The notes beneath the pieces were generated by a model, which saw nothing but the letters and a program-made list of their open reading frames with translations, was not told the origin of the DNA and made no database searches. Below, in pieces: positions 40,897 to 49,410 of a stretch of DNA of 64,000 nt. Numbering within the stretch: the first letter of the stretch is position 1; every line of letters starts with the position of its first letter. The translations under genes were made by a program, and so were the position numbers. Location: positions 806,001 to 870,000 of the forward strand of contig NZ_JBLUOA010000001.1 of NCBI RefSeq assembly GCF_048060095.1, read 5' to 3'. This DNA is from JBLUOA01 sp048060095. GTDB taxonomy: Bacteria; Pseudomonadota; Alphaproteobacteria; Rhodobacterales; Rhodobacteraceae.

Positions 40897-41902
40897 TGTC
40901 GAATGGTTCAACGCGTTGTTCGATGACGCAGGCCATCCGCTGGAGGATCTGGAGTGGTCGTCGCGCTATGACGTGAAACGGCGCGAACAGCTTGAGGCGC
41001 TTGGCATCGTTTTTACCGCGATGGACGCCGACGCAGTCATGATAATCGAAGCGCCGGACGACAACGGCAAGCGATCGACAGTGCGGGCACTGGAAAATTT
41101 TGCGCGGCGTTACGATCTGCGGACCAATCGTGCAGTAATCGGTTTTGCCAACGACACGCAGCAGGAAATTGCGTTGCTCTATGATCCCGAAAAACTGACC
41201 GCGGTGCATGATCCGCAAGGGGAAGAAACTGGCAAGAAAGGCGCGCGCGACGCCCCCCGGTTTGACGGCGTTTTCAACGTCGACCTCGACATTGACGCGA
41301 TGGCGGACCGGGTCGTCTTTTCAAAACCCCCGTTGGAGTTGGACGTGACGACGGCCAGCGGCAACAAGCTGCGCCTGATCGGGGTCCACGCGAAATCCAA
41401 GGCGCCGCACGGCGCGCGCGGCAAGGATGAAGCGATGCGGATTTCGATTGAAAACCGCCGCAAGCAATTGGCTCAGTGCGTGTGGATCAGAAAACGGGTT
41501 GAGGGGCACTTGGCGGCTGGGGAATCCGTGATGGTCGTCGGCGATTTCAACGATGGCCCCGGCCTTGACGAATACGAAAACCTGTTCGGCCGGTCCGGGG
41601 TTGAGGTCGTGCTGGGCGAAGGCACGGCAGAGCGGTTGCACGACCCACACGCGCGCATGGCGCTGACCCGCCGCGTTGGCGCGATGCCGGTCACGTCGCG
41701 GTTCTATATCCACACGGAAAAACGCTACCTCTCGGCCTTGCTTGACTACATCATGGTGTCGTCCGATTTGAACGCGCTAAACCCGAAATGGCGCATCTGG
41801 CACCCGTTCGAAGACCTCGCCTGCTACCAAACGCCAGAACTGCGCGAGGCGTTGCTGATCGCCTCTGACCACTTCCCGGTGACGATAGATATTGACCTGT
41901 GA
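40877..41902 (+). CDS. Endonuclease/exonuclease/phosphatase-family protein
   Basis: The 341-residue protein opens with MRIATYNVEWFNALFDD, the EEP-family first strand, and has LIGVHAKSKAPHG, VMVVGDFNDGPGLDEYEN and the C-terminal IASDHFPVTIDIDL. These carry the Asn, Glu, Asp and His residues of Mg2+-dependent phosphodiesterases (DNase I-like). No signal peptide, so it is cytoplasmic. Substrate unknown: nucleic acid or a small phosphoester. It starts inside the J-domain gene. Confidence 0.85.
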   Translation: MRIATYNVEWFNALFDDAGHPLEDLEWSSRYDVKRREQLEALGIVFTAMDADAVMIIEAPDDNGKRSTVRALENFARRYDLRTNRAVIGFANDTQQEIALLYDPEKLTAVHDPQGEETGKKGARDAPRFDGVFNVDLDIDAMADRVVFSKPPLELDVTTASGNKLRLIGVHAKSKAPHGARGKDEAMRISIENRRKQLAQCVWIRKRVEGHLAAGESVMVVGDFNDGPGLDEYENLFGRSGVEVVLGEGTAERLHDPHARMALTRRVGAMPVTSRFYIHTEKRYLSALLDYIMVSSDLNALNPKWRIWHPFEDLACYQTPELREALLIASDHFPVTIDIDL

Positions 41903-41939
41903 CCTTTGAAATGGGGGTTTCGAGGCGTATATTAGCTCT

Positions 41940-42284
41940 ATGAAGACATTCGCTGCCATATCGCTAAGCGCTGTGCTGCTTGCTGTTCCGGTGTCCGCTG
42001 AGACGGCTAGTGACGGCAAAGAAGACATGCAAGAAGGCTTCAGTCTGCTGGAAGAGGGCGCGAAAATCCTGCTGCGCGGTCTGATGGAAGAGATGGAGCC
42101 GGCGATGGAGGATTTGCAGGGTTTCGCCGAAAACATGGGCCCCGCGATGCGTGAATTGCAGGGGATGATCGGGGATATGACCGATTATCACATGCCCGAA
42201 CGTCTGCCGAACGGGGACATCATCATTCGTCGCAAAACACCGCTGGAAAACGATGCCCCCGGCGAAGGTGAAATCGAGCTCTAG
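41940..42284 (+). CDS. Small secreted acidic protein
   Basis: A 114-residue precursor with signal peptide MKTFAAISLSAVLLAVPVSA. The mature part is acidic and helical (MQEGFSLLEEGAKILLRGLM, then MEPAMEDLQGFAENMGPAM) and ends in an extended segment, DYHMPERLPNGDIIIRRKTP. I recognise this as a roseobacter hypothetical that databases sometimes mislabel as an ATPase; no nucleotide-binding motif exists. It converges on ppx with a 4-base overlap. Confidence 0.75.
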   Translation: MKTFAAISLSAVLLAVPVSAETASDGKEDMQEGFSLLEEGAKILLRGLMEEMEPAMEDLQGFAENMGPAMRELQGMIGDMTDYHMPERLPNGDIIIRRKTPLENDAPGEGEIEL

Positions 42285-43834
42285 TCCTTCACGCGCTTCA
42301 CGCGCACATCGGCCTCAGCCCCCAACGCCTGCGCCAGCGACTCGAGCCGCGCTTGCGCGACTTCGCCGAACAACGCTTGCGCACGGCGGCGCAAGATCAG
42401 GTCGAGCTTCTGTTTTTTCGGAAAATAGCGCATCTCGGCCATCTCATCCGGATCGCCAATCGACAGCATTGCGCCAAAGCGCATGGCTTTGCCCAGCACT
42501 TCGGCATCCGCGATTTCTTTGTCGGACAGCAACGCGAACAAAGGCTCAAACCGCGTGTCGGAGCGGTTGTTCTTATAGCGATGCAGCAGCGCCAGCCCAA
42601 GGAATACCCGTTCCCGGTGCCGTAGACCGCCCAGATTGGCGCGGGTCGCATTGTCAAAGCACACCTCGGCCCGGTAGTCGGGATGCGCGCGCCATGTCAC
42701 GTCATGTAGCAGGCACGCCGCCTTTATCAGCCTCAACCGCTCGGGCTTGGCGGACTTGTAAAGCGGCAGGATAAAGTTGAACAACGCCTTGCCGCAACCC
42801 GGCAAACGCGCGTCTTTAGCTTCGGCAAACCGGCACGCTTCGATCAGCGGATCGCGGCGGCGCAGGCGGCTTGGCATCTGCTCATACAGCATCCCTTCGC
42901 GGATGCCGTAGGATGACACCGCAATGTCGCGCGGCTTGAACCGACGGACGAGCTGTTTCAGCACAAGGCTGGCTTCGGGCACCAGCGACATCCGCGCAGA
43001 GGACGTGCCAGTGCGCCCACGCAATTCATCAAGATCGTTTTCCGCGATCCATTTCACCGTCTGCATCACCGATTTCGGCGTCATGCGGTATTCGTGAAGA
43101 ACGGTCAGCGGATAGCCGCGCCGAAGCATGTCGAGCCGCGCAATCGCCCGCCACGACCCCCCAACAAGAAAAAGGCGGCTGCCGTCAAACGGGATGGCAT
43201 CGTGCAGCGCGTCAAGCTCCGCGTCGATGTAGGCCTTCAGTCCTTTTTTGCCGCCTTTCACATCCTTCAGCTTCAGCGGGCCGAGCTGTGACGTGATGCG
43301 CTGGCCGACGTCTCCGTCGCCTACCTGCGCCAACTCCATTGACGATCCGCCGATGTCGCAGACCAGCCCCCGCGCTGTTGGCCAGCCCAGCAGGACGCCC
43401 TGCGCAGACAGTCGCGCTTCTTCCCGGCCGTCGATCACGTAGATCCTAAGGCCGGTTTCGCGCTCAACCTCGTCGCAAAAATCGCGCCCGTCGCTGGCCT
43501 CACGGACGGCCGCGGTGGCGACGGCGGTCAGCGGGGCCAGGCCCATACCGTCAGCGAGCGCCTGAAAACGCCGGATCGCGGACAGCGCCCGGACCCGCCC
43601 TTCAGGGTTCAGGTGTCCGGTGTCGGACAAGCCGGCACCAAGCGCACACATGATCTTTTCGTTGAAGAAATAGGCCGGGCTTCTTGCCGCGCCGTCAAAG
43701 ACGACCAACCGGACGGAGTTCGACCCGATGTCGACGACGCCGACGCGGGACAGTGCGCGGGCAGAGGGGTCTTCGAAGATTGCCCGTCCAAAAAATCCCC
43801 AGTCGTCGCGGGCAGGGTCTTCTTGTCCGTCCAT
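42281..43834 (-). CDS. ppx: Exopolyphosphatase (Ppx/GppA family)
   Basis: The 517-residue protein has the ASKHA phosphatase start VGVVDIGSNSVRLVVFDG, the second phosphate loop GLVCDIGGSSMELAQV and an HD-like C-terminal half (LLHDVTWRAHPDYRAE). The family degrades polyphosphate or the pentaphosphate of ppGpp. It lies 54 bases downstream of ppk. The ATG at 43834 follows GAGGGGAT and is preferred to a GTG ten codons earlier. Confidence 0.9.
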   Translation of the reverse strand: MDGQEDPARDDWGFFGRAIFEDPSARALSRVGVVDIGSNSVRLVVFDGAARSPAYFFNEKIMCALGAGLSDTGHLNPEGRVRALSAIRRFQALADGMGLAPLTAVATAAVREASDGRDFCDEVERETGLRIYVIDGREEARLSAQGVLLGWPTARGLVCDIGGSSMELAQVGDGDVGQRITSQLGPLKLKDVKGGKKGLKAYIDAELDALHDAIPFDGSRLFLVGGSWRAIARLDMLRRGYPLTVLHEYRMTPKSVMQTVKWIAENDLDELRGRTGTSSARMSLVPEASLVLKQLVRRFKPRDIAVSSYGIREGMLYEQMPSRLRRRDPLIEACRFAEAKDARLPGCGKALFNFILPLYKSAKPERLRLIKAACLLHDVTWRAHPDYRAEVCFDNATRANLGGLRHRERVFLGLALLHRYKNNRSDTRFEPLFALLSDKEIADAEVLGKAMRFGAMLSIGDPDEMAEMRYFPKKQKLDLILRRRAQALFGEVAQARLESLAQALGAEADVRVKRVKD

Positions 43835-43888
43835 GGTATCCCCTCGGCCTTGGTTTCGCGTCACCTTGTAGCGCAGGCGGTGTGTGGG

Positions 43889-46066
43889 TCAATCGTCATA
43901 AGAATGCGTCAGTTGCGGCACGTCCGACGCGCCCGCCGATCCACGACCCGACAGTGACGGGTTTTCCATGAAGAACCGGTGGCAGTTGAACGGGCGCGCG
44001 TCCTCTGCGATCTCGGGCCGGGTAAAGCTGCCGTCGGGGGCCATCACCCATGTCTGCGCTTCGTCTGCGAGGTTGGCCGCCATGATCTGACTGACGATCT
44101 GCGCCTTGACGGTCGGGTTCGTGATTTCGACCAGCGTTTCGACACGCCGGTTCAAGTTGCGGCCCATCCAGTCGGCGGACGAGATGTAGACCCGTGCCTT
44201 CTTTGCCGGCAGGCCGTGCCCGTTGCCGAAACAAACAATCCGAGAGTGTTCCAGAAACCGCCCGACGATGGACTTGACCCGGATGTTTTCGCTAAGCCCC
44301 TTGATACCCGGCCGAAGCCCGCAGATACCGCGCACGACGAGGTTGATTTTTACCCCCGCCTGGCTCGCTGCATATAGCGCGTCGATCACGTCGGATTCGA
44401 TGATGGCGTTCATCTTGCACCAGATTTCCGCCGGGCGCCCGTTTCTGGCGTGCTCCGCCTCGGCGTCGATCATGTTGAGCAGGGTCGATTTCAGCGTCAA
44501 CGGTGAGATCGACAGGTTCTCCAACACCTCGGGCTGGGCGTAGCCCGAAAGATAGTTGAACACCTTGGTCGCGTCCCGGCCCAGTGCCGGATCGCATGTG
44601 AACAGGCTAAGGTCCGTGTAAATCCGAGCGGTGATCGGGTGGTAGTTGCCCGTGCCATAGTGGGTATAGGTGACAAGCTGGTCGCCCTCGCGCCGCACAA
44701 CGGTCGAGATTTTGGCGTGAGTCTTGTAGTTGATGAAGCCATAAACGACATGCGCCCCGGCCCGTTCAAGGTGGCGCGACTGGCGGATGTTGGCAGCCTC
44801 GTCAAAGCGTGCCTTTAGCTCAACAAGTGCGGTGACGGACTTCCCGGCCTCGGCGGCTTCGCACAGCGCTTCGACAATCGGGCTGTCGCGGCTGGTGCGG
44901 TAAAGTGTTTGCTTGATCGCGACGACATTCGGATCGCGCGCGGCCTGCTGCAGAAACCGGACGACCATATCGAAGGTCTCATAAGGGTGATGCAGCAGCA
45001 TATCTTTCTGGCGGATCGCGGCGAACATATCGCCGTCATGGTCCTGCACCCGCTCGGGCACCCGTGGCGTGAAGGACGGCCAGAGCAGATCGGGGCGGTG
45101 GTCGAGCACCAATTCGGCGAGGTCCGCAACGCCGATCATGCCTTCGATCTCGATCACTTCTTCTTCGGTCGCCGGAAGTTGTTCCATAATCAGCGACCGC
45201 AACCGTTCAGGCGCGCCGGCCGAAATCTTCAATCGTATGACCTGTCCCCGCCGCCGCCGTTTCAGCGCGACCTCGAATTCGCGAACGAGGTCTTCGGCCT
45301 CATCCTCGACCTCCAGGTCGCTGTCGCGCAGGACACGGAAGGAACAACTGCCCTTGGTCTTGTAGCCGGGGAAAAGCTGTTCGAGGTGCAGAAGCAGCAA
45401 TTCCTCAAGCGGCAGGAAACGTTCGCGGCCATCGACCGAGGGGAGCGACACGAACCGGTCAATCTGATGCGGGATCGGCAGCAGCGCCTGCAGCGGCCGC
45501 TTGTCGCTCTTGCGCTCAAGCTGAAGGGCGAGCGCGAAGCCGGTGTTCGGGATGAAGGGGAACGGGTGCGCCGGATCGATGGCAAGCGGGGACAGGACCG
45601 GAAAGACCTGCGACAGGAACAGATCCGCCAGGTAGGTCTTGTCTTCTTCACCAAGGCTCGATCGGTCTTCTATCTGGATCCCTTCGGACAGCAGTTCCTT
45701 GTGCAGTTCGTCCCAGGTGTCCTGCTGCCGCTCCATCAGGGCGCGGGCATCCTTGTTGATGAGGGCCAACTGCTCAACCGGGGTCAGGCCATCGGCAGCC
45801 GGTGTCGTGTTGCCGGCAAGCGCCAGTTCCCGCAGGCCCGCGACGCGGACCGTGTAGAACTCATCCAGGTTGGTGGCAGAGATCGAAAGGAACCGCACCC
45901 GTTCAAGCAACGGCACGCGGGGGTTCTGCGCCTCTTCCAGCACACGCCAGTTGAACGCGAGCCAGCTCAGCTCTCGGTTAAAGAACCGGCCCGGCCCGGT
46001 CGTGTCGAGGTCGGCGATCTCAACTGGATCGACGAAGGGCGCTTTAAGGAAGTTGGCGGCGGTCAT
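43889..46066 (-). CDS. ppk: Polyphosphate kinase
   Basis: The 725-residue PPK1 makes polyphosphate from ATP. It begins with the conserved GRFFNRELSWLAFNWRVLEEA and includes HHPYETFDMVVRFLQQAARDP, VYGFINYKTHAKIS with the phosphohistidine-type residue, THYGTGNYHP and the C-terminal SSADWMGRNLNRRVE. The ATG at 46066 is chosen because upstream sequence is antisense of hdaA. It lies 40 bases after hdaA. Paired with ppx, it sets the cell's polyphosphate level. Confidence 0.95.
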   Translation of the reverse strand: MTAANFLKAPFVDPVEIADLDTTGPGRFFNRELSWLAFNWRVLEEAQNPRVPLLERVRFLSISATNLDEFYTVRVAGLRELALAGNTTPAADGLTPVEQLALINKDARALMERQQDTWDELHKELLSEGIQIEDRSSLGEEDKTYLADLFLSQVFPVLSPLAIDPAHPFPFIPNTGFALALQLERKSDKRPLQALLPIPHQIDRFVSLPSVDGRERFLPLEELLLLHLEQLFPGYKTKGSCSFRVLRDSDLEVEDEAEDLVREFEVALKRRRRGQVIRLKISAGAPERLRSLIMEQLPATEEEVIEIEGMIGVADLAELVLDHRPDLLWPSFTPRVPERVQDHDGDMFAAIRQKDMLLHHPYETFDMVVRFLQQAARDPNVVAIKQTLYRTSRDSPIVEALCEAAEAGKSVTALVELKARFDEAANIRQSRHLERAGAHVVYGFINYKTHAKISTVVRREGDQLVTYTHYGTGNYHPITARIYTDLSLFTCDPALGRDATKVFNYLSGYAQPEVLENLSISPLTLKSTLLNMIDAEAEHARNGRPAEIWCKMNAIIESDVIDALYAASQAGVKINLVVRGICGLRPGIKGLSENIRVKSIVGRFLEHSRIVCFGNGHGLPAKKARVYISSADWMGRNLNRRVETLVEITNPTVKAQIVSQIMAANLADEAQTWVMAPDGSFTRPEIAEDARPFNCHRFFMENPSLSGRGSAGASDVPQLTHSYDD

Positions 46067-46106
46067 GGGCGGCTTATCGGTTCCGAATGTGAAACTTGAA
46101 TGACAG

Positions 46107-46790
46107 TTATGCGCTGTCACCGTCCAAATTGTCCAGAACACGGGTGGCGAGTGGGACGGTAATGGCCTGCCGCTTGGACAGCGCGGCCTTGTCAAGTTGC
46201 TCGACAACCGTTTGCAGGGCCACAAAGCTGCGTTCAATCCGCTTGATCAGAAAGTCGATCACCGCCGGATTGATTTGCAATTGTCGATCCGAGAACAATT
46301 TAAGCATCACGGCGGTCAGCAGCGCATCGTCCGGCGCGTCGAGCGCGACAACGGCTGTTCCCTGCATTCGGCTTGCGAGGTCCGGCAGGGTGATCTGCAA
46401 GGCTGTCGGCGCGACCCGCGTGGTCAGCAGCAGGCTGTGGCCGTTGGCAATCGTCAGATTGTGAAGGTGAAACAGCGCTTCCTCTGCCGCCGCGTTTCCT
46501 GCTACCCGGTCGATATCTTCGACGGCGACGGATTGCGCGGCGAATGCGCTGATATCCTCTGTCGGCAGGGACTGGGCGTCGACGACGCGCGCGTTGGCCT
46601 CAATCGCCCAAACATGCGCGAGGTGGGTTTTGCCCGACCCTGCGGCACCGGTCAGTACCATTTTGCGGCTGGGCCAGTCCTGCCACGCCTCAAGCGTTGA
46701 GACTGCGATAGCGTTGGCGCTTGAGACAAAGAAATCCTCCTGCCCCAGCGCGGGTTTGGCCGGTAGATCAAAGGTCAGTTGTTGCGGCAT
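46107..46790 (-). CDS. hdaA: DnaA-homologue HdaA (regulatory inactivation of DnaA)
   Basis: The 227-residue protein is a DnaA-type AAA+ module without the DNA-binding domain. It starts MPQQLTFDLPAKPALGQEDFF, with a clamp-binding-like QLTFDLP, and has Walker A TGAAGSGKTHLAHVW, a modified Walker B AVEDIDRV, and the arginine-containing DLASRMQGTAVVAL. In Caulobacter HdaA works with the sliding clamp to switch off DnaA after initiation. It starts 3 bases after perM and precedes ppk. Confidence 0.9.
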   Translation of the reverse strand: MPQQLTFDLPAKPALGQEDFFVSSANAIAVSTLEAWQDWPSRKMVLTGAAGSGKTHLAHVWAIEANARVVDAQSLPTEDISAFAAQSVAVEDIDRVAGNAAAEEALFHLHNLTIANGHSLLLTTRVAPTALQITLPDLASRMQGTAVVALDAPDDALLTAVMLKLFSDRQLQINPAVIDFLIKRIERSFVALQTVVEQLDKAALSKRQAITVPLATRVLDNLDGDSA

Positions 46791-46793
46791 GGG

Positions 46794-47873
46794 TCAGTCT
46801 TCTGTTTCGTCCGCGCTGGTCCGGGTCAGACCGTGATACAATAGGCTGTTCTCGTATCGCGCAGTTATGAACCGCATGATCACGCCCAGGGATGCCGCGA
46901 CCGGAACAGCGACGAGCATACCGACAAATCCGAACAACGTGCCAAACGCCGACAGCGCAAAAATCAGCCAGACTGGATGCAGCCCGACGGACGACCCGAC
47001 CAGTTTGGGGGTCAGCACGTTGCCCTCCATCACCTGCCCAAATGCGAAGATTCCGGCCACAACGCCGATCTGCCACCACTCACCCCAGAACTGGAACAGA
47101 GCAAGCCCGATGGCGAGCGCCCCGCCCACAATCGCGCCCACGTACGGGATGAAAGTCAGCAGGCCAGCTACGAAGCCCGCAACCAAGCCGTAGTTCAGCC
47201 CGATGAGGATAAGCGCAACAGCGTAGAACGTGCCGAGGATCAGACAGACCGTGCCCTGACCACGGATAAAGGATGCAAGCGTCTTGTCGATGTCGGTCGC
47301 TAACTGTCGGATCACCGGTGCATGATCGCGAGGCAGAAGCTCATCAATCTTGGTGATCATCCGGTCCCAATCCATCAGCAGATAGAAGGCGACGACCGGC
47401 ACGATCACCAGCAGGACCAATACGTTGATCAGGCTCATCGCTGAGGTTAGCGCGGTGTTCAGAAACTCTCCGCCTTTCGACTGGATGGTTTCACCCAAGG
47501 ACGACAGCGTTTGGCGGATCGTCGAATCCTCGTCCATTAGCGATGGTATGCGCTCGTTCAAGAAAGACTGGAGATTTTGGAACAGCTGGGGGGCGGAATC
47601 GACCAGGTCGATTGTTTGCCGGACCAATGTCGGCACGATCAGCAGGGCCATCAAAACAAAGATCAGAATGGCGGCAACCGTAATGATCAGCGTCGCCGCG
47701 ACGCGCGAGGCGCCCATCTCTTCCAGCCGATCGGCGACGGGGTCGAGGAAATAGGCAATCGCCCCGCCCAGCAGGAAAGGCAGGATCACGTCGCCCAGAA
47801 ACCAGAGCAGCACAAAGAAGACAGCGGCGGCCAATCCCCAGTATTTCAATTGATCCCGAACGGGCAGGCCCAT
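46794..47873 (-). CDS. AI-2E/PerM-family membrane protein
   Basis: The 359-residue protein has about eight helices: VFFVLLWFLGDVILPFLLGG near the start, a soluble middle with ESLTSAMSL-like helices, then FIRGQGTVCLILGTFYAVAL and LLTFIPYVGAIVGG, and KLVGSSVGLHPVWLIFALSAFG near the end. This is the AI-2E transporter (PerM/YhhT) family; transported substrates are mostly unproven. The ATG at 47873 has the conserved MGLPVRDQLKYWG start. It is the first gene of a leftward perM-hdaA-ppk-ppx cluster. Confidence 0.9.
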   Translation of the reverse strand: MGLPVRDQLKYWGLAAAVFFVLLWFLGDVILPFLLGGAIAYFLDPVADRLEEMGASRVAATLIITVAAILIFVLMALLIVPTLVRQTIDLVDSAPQLFQNLQSFLNERIPSLMDEDSTIRQTLSSLGETIQSKGGEFLNTALTSAMSLINVLVLLVIVPVVAFYLLMDWDRMITKIDELLPRDHAPVIRQLATDIDKTLASFIRGQGTVCLILGTFYAVALILIGLNYGLVAGFVAGLLTFIPYVGAIVGGALAIGLALFQFWGEWWQIGVVAGIFAFGQVMEGNVLTPKLVGSSVGLHPVWLIFALSAFGTLFGFVGMLVAVPVAASLGVIMRFITARYENSLLYHGLTRTSADETED

Positions 47874-48116
47874 TGGCACATCCTTCGCTGTTGTCCCCTG
47901 TCTTCGCCCATGAACGGCGGTGTTGCAAGTCGAAGAAATAGGCTTGCACACCCCAGCGCACTAAATTGAGGAATAAATCGCTCACCTGTGCATTTTTGCG
48001 AAGCAACCTCGCTCCCAATTCCAACTCATCCGAGGCGAATGAGAGCTTCCTGCAAAGATAAAATGACATCTGAATAGAAACAGATAATGAAAGCCATCCC
48101 CCCAAGACGACGAAGA

Positions 48117-48146
48117 CCCCCGGATTGCTCCGGGGGCCTTTTTTTT
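48117..48146 (+). terminator. Strong intrinsic terminator facing right between two leftward genes
   Basis: CCCCCGG pairs with CCGGGGG (6-base loop) and is followed on the plus strand by CC and eight T. On the minus strand no T-run follows the hairpin. Both flanking genes run left, so a plus-strand transcript is implied. The gap 47874-48163 has no gene I trust; a 24-codon plus-strand frame (48087-48161) runs through the hairpin. Confidence 0.8.
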
Positions 48147-48163
48147 GCAACGAAATCGTAGGA

Positions 48164-49237
48164 TCAGTTGGGAATGTCGCCCTCGATCCCCTCGATGTAG
48201 AAATCCATTCCGGCAAGCGTGCCGTCGTCGGCCACTTCGCCCTCTGCAAGCCAGACGGAGCCGTCCTGCTTGTTGATTGGCCCGGTGAACGGGTGGTATT
48301 CACCCGCTGCAATCGCGTCGACCATCGCCTGTGCTTCGGCGCGGACCTCTTCCGGGATCTCTTCGCTGAACTCACCGATAGCAACCATGCCGGGGCCGAT
48401 GCCGTCCCACGTATTCACGCTTTCCCAGTTGCCATCAACGATCGCCTGAACGCGCTCGATATAGTAGGGTGCCCAGTCGTCGATGATCGAACTCAGCCGC
48501 GGTTTCGGTGCGTATTGCTCCATGTCCGCGGCCTGACCGAAGCCGTATCCGCCAACCTCTTCCAGTTTCGCCAGCGGCGCAGTGGAGTCCGTATGCGCGA
48601 AGATGACGTCCACACCTTGTTCGATCAGTGCGGTCGCCGCGTCAGCCTCTTTCGCCGGGTCAAACCACGTGTAAACCCAGATCACCTTCATTTCGACATC
48701 AGGGTTCACCTTGCGCGCGTGCAGGAAAGAGGAGTTGATGCCGCGGATAACCTCGGGGATCGGGAAGGATGCGATATATCCTATCTTGTTGCTTTCGGTC
48801 ATATTGCCGGCAAGGTGGCCCATCACCGCGCGGCCTTCGTAGAAGCGGGCGGAGTAGGTCGAGACATTCGGCGCAGATTTGTAGCCTGTCGCATGTTCGA
48901 ACATGACGTCCGGGAACTTGGCCGCCACGTTGATTGTCGGGTCCATATAACCGAAGGACGTCGTAAAGATCAGATCGTGGCCGGACAGCGCCATTTGGGT
49001 CAGCACACGCTCCGCATCGGCACCTTCGGGCACACTTTCAACGAATGTGGTTTCCACGGCGTCGCCGAAATGCTCTTCGACAGCAAGGCGTCCTTGATCG
49101 TGGTGATAGGTCCAGCCGCCGTCCCCGATAGGGCCGACATAGACAAAGCCGACTTTCACTGGGTCTTGCGCAGATGCGCCGCTGGCCAGCCCAAGCGCGA
49201 GCGCCGCCCCGGCGAGTAGTGATTTCAAAGGTTTCAT
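48164..49237 (-). CDS. BMP-family (nucleoside/purine) ABC substrate-binding protein
   Basis: The 357-residue precursor starts MKPLKSLLAGAALALGLASGASA and has no lipobox, so it is a soluble periplasmic protein. The Bmp/PnrA fold is shown by VKVGFVYVGPIGDGGWTYHHDQG, FTTSFGYMDPTINVAAKFPDV, and VIFAHTDSTAP. The ATG at 49237 has GGGGAAA upstream, while one five codons earlier has none. It ends the leftward xdhABC-ABC operon; the family binds nucleosides or purines, and the neighbours favour a purine. Confidence 0.92.
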   Translation of the reverse strand: MKPLKSLLAGAALALGLASGASAQDPVKVGFVYVGPIGDGGWTYHHDQGRLAVEEHFGDAVETTFVESVPEGADAERVLTQMALSGHDLIFTTSFGYMDPTINVAAKFPDVMFEHATGYKSAPNVSTYSARFYEGRAVMGHLAGNMTESNKIGYIASFPIPEVIRGINSSFLHARKVNPDVEMKVIWVYTWFDPAKEADAATALIEQGVDVIFAHTDSTAPLAKLEEVGGYGFGQAADMEQYAPKPRLSSIIDDWAPYYIERVQAIVDGNWESVNTWDGIGPGMVAIGEFSEEIPEEVRAEAQAMVDAIAAGEYHPFTGPINKQDGSVWLAEGEVADDGTLAGMDFYIEGIEGDIPN

Positions 49238-49262
49238 TCCAAATTTCCCCATTTGACGAGTT

Positions 49263-49370
49263 TCAGTTTCTGTTTTTCTTTCGTGGTTTTATCGTGGTCT
49301 TCAAGTCCGGCAAGGCTGTAATTCCAGTGACAGCCGCCAAGCCGCCGATTCCCGGCACAAGAAATAGCAC
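49263..49370 (-). CDS. Possible 35-residue membrane peptide (GTG start)
   Basis: In the 173-base gap between the permease and the BMP gene, a GTG-started frame encodes MLFLVPGIGGLAAVTGITAL then PDLKTTIKPRKKNRN, with a hydrophobic half and a basic tail, as in single-span membrane peptides. A strong GGAGGAG lies about 30 bases upstream of the GTG, with no ATG, GTG or TTG at normal distance, so the true start is unclear. The residue pattern looks protein-like. This is a low-confidence call. Confidence 0.35.
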   Translation of the reverse strand: MLFLVPGIGGLAAVTGITALPDLKTTIKPRKKNRN

Positions 49371-49410
49371 GGATTGTTTTTGATATGCGCGGGTGTTGTT
49401 TGTCTCCTCC

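Noticed and set aside
48087..48161. 24-codon plus-strand frame as a real peptide gene
   Set aside because: No convincing ribosome site, and it runs through the stem and T-run of a terminator; kept only as part of the small-RNA finding.
47491..48384. Large minus-strand frame across the perM start and the following gap
   Set aside because: It overlaps perM out of frame, crosses the strong terminator and has a shadow-frame composition; perM and the BMP gene explain the region.
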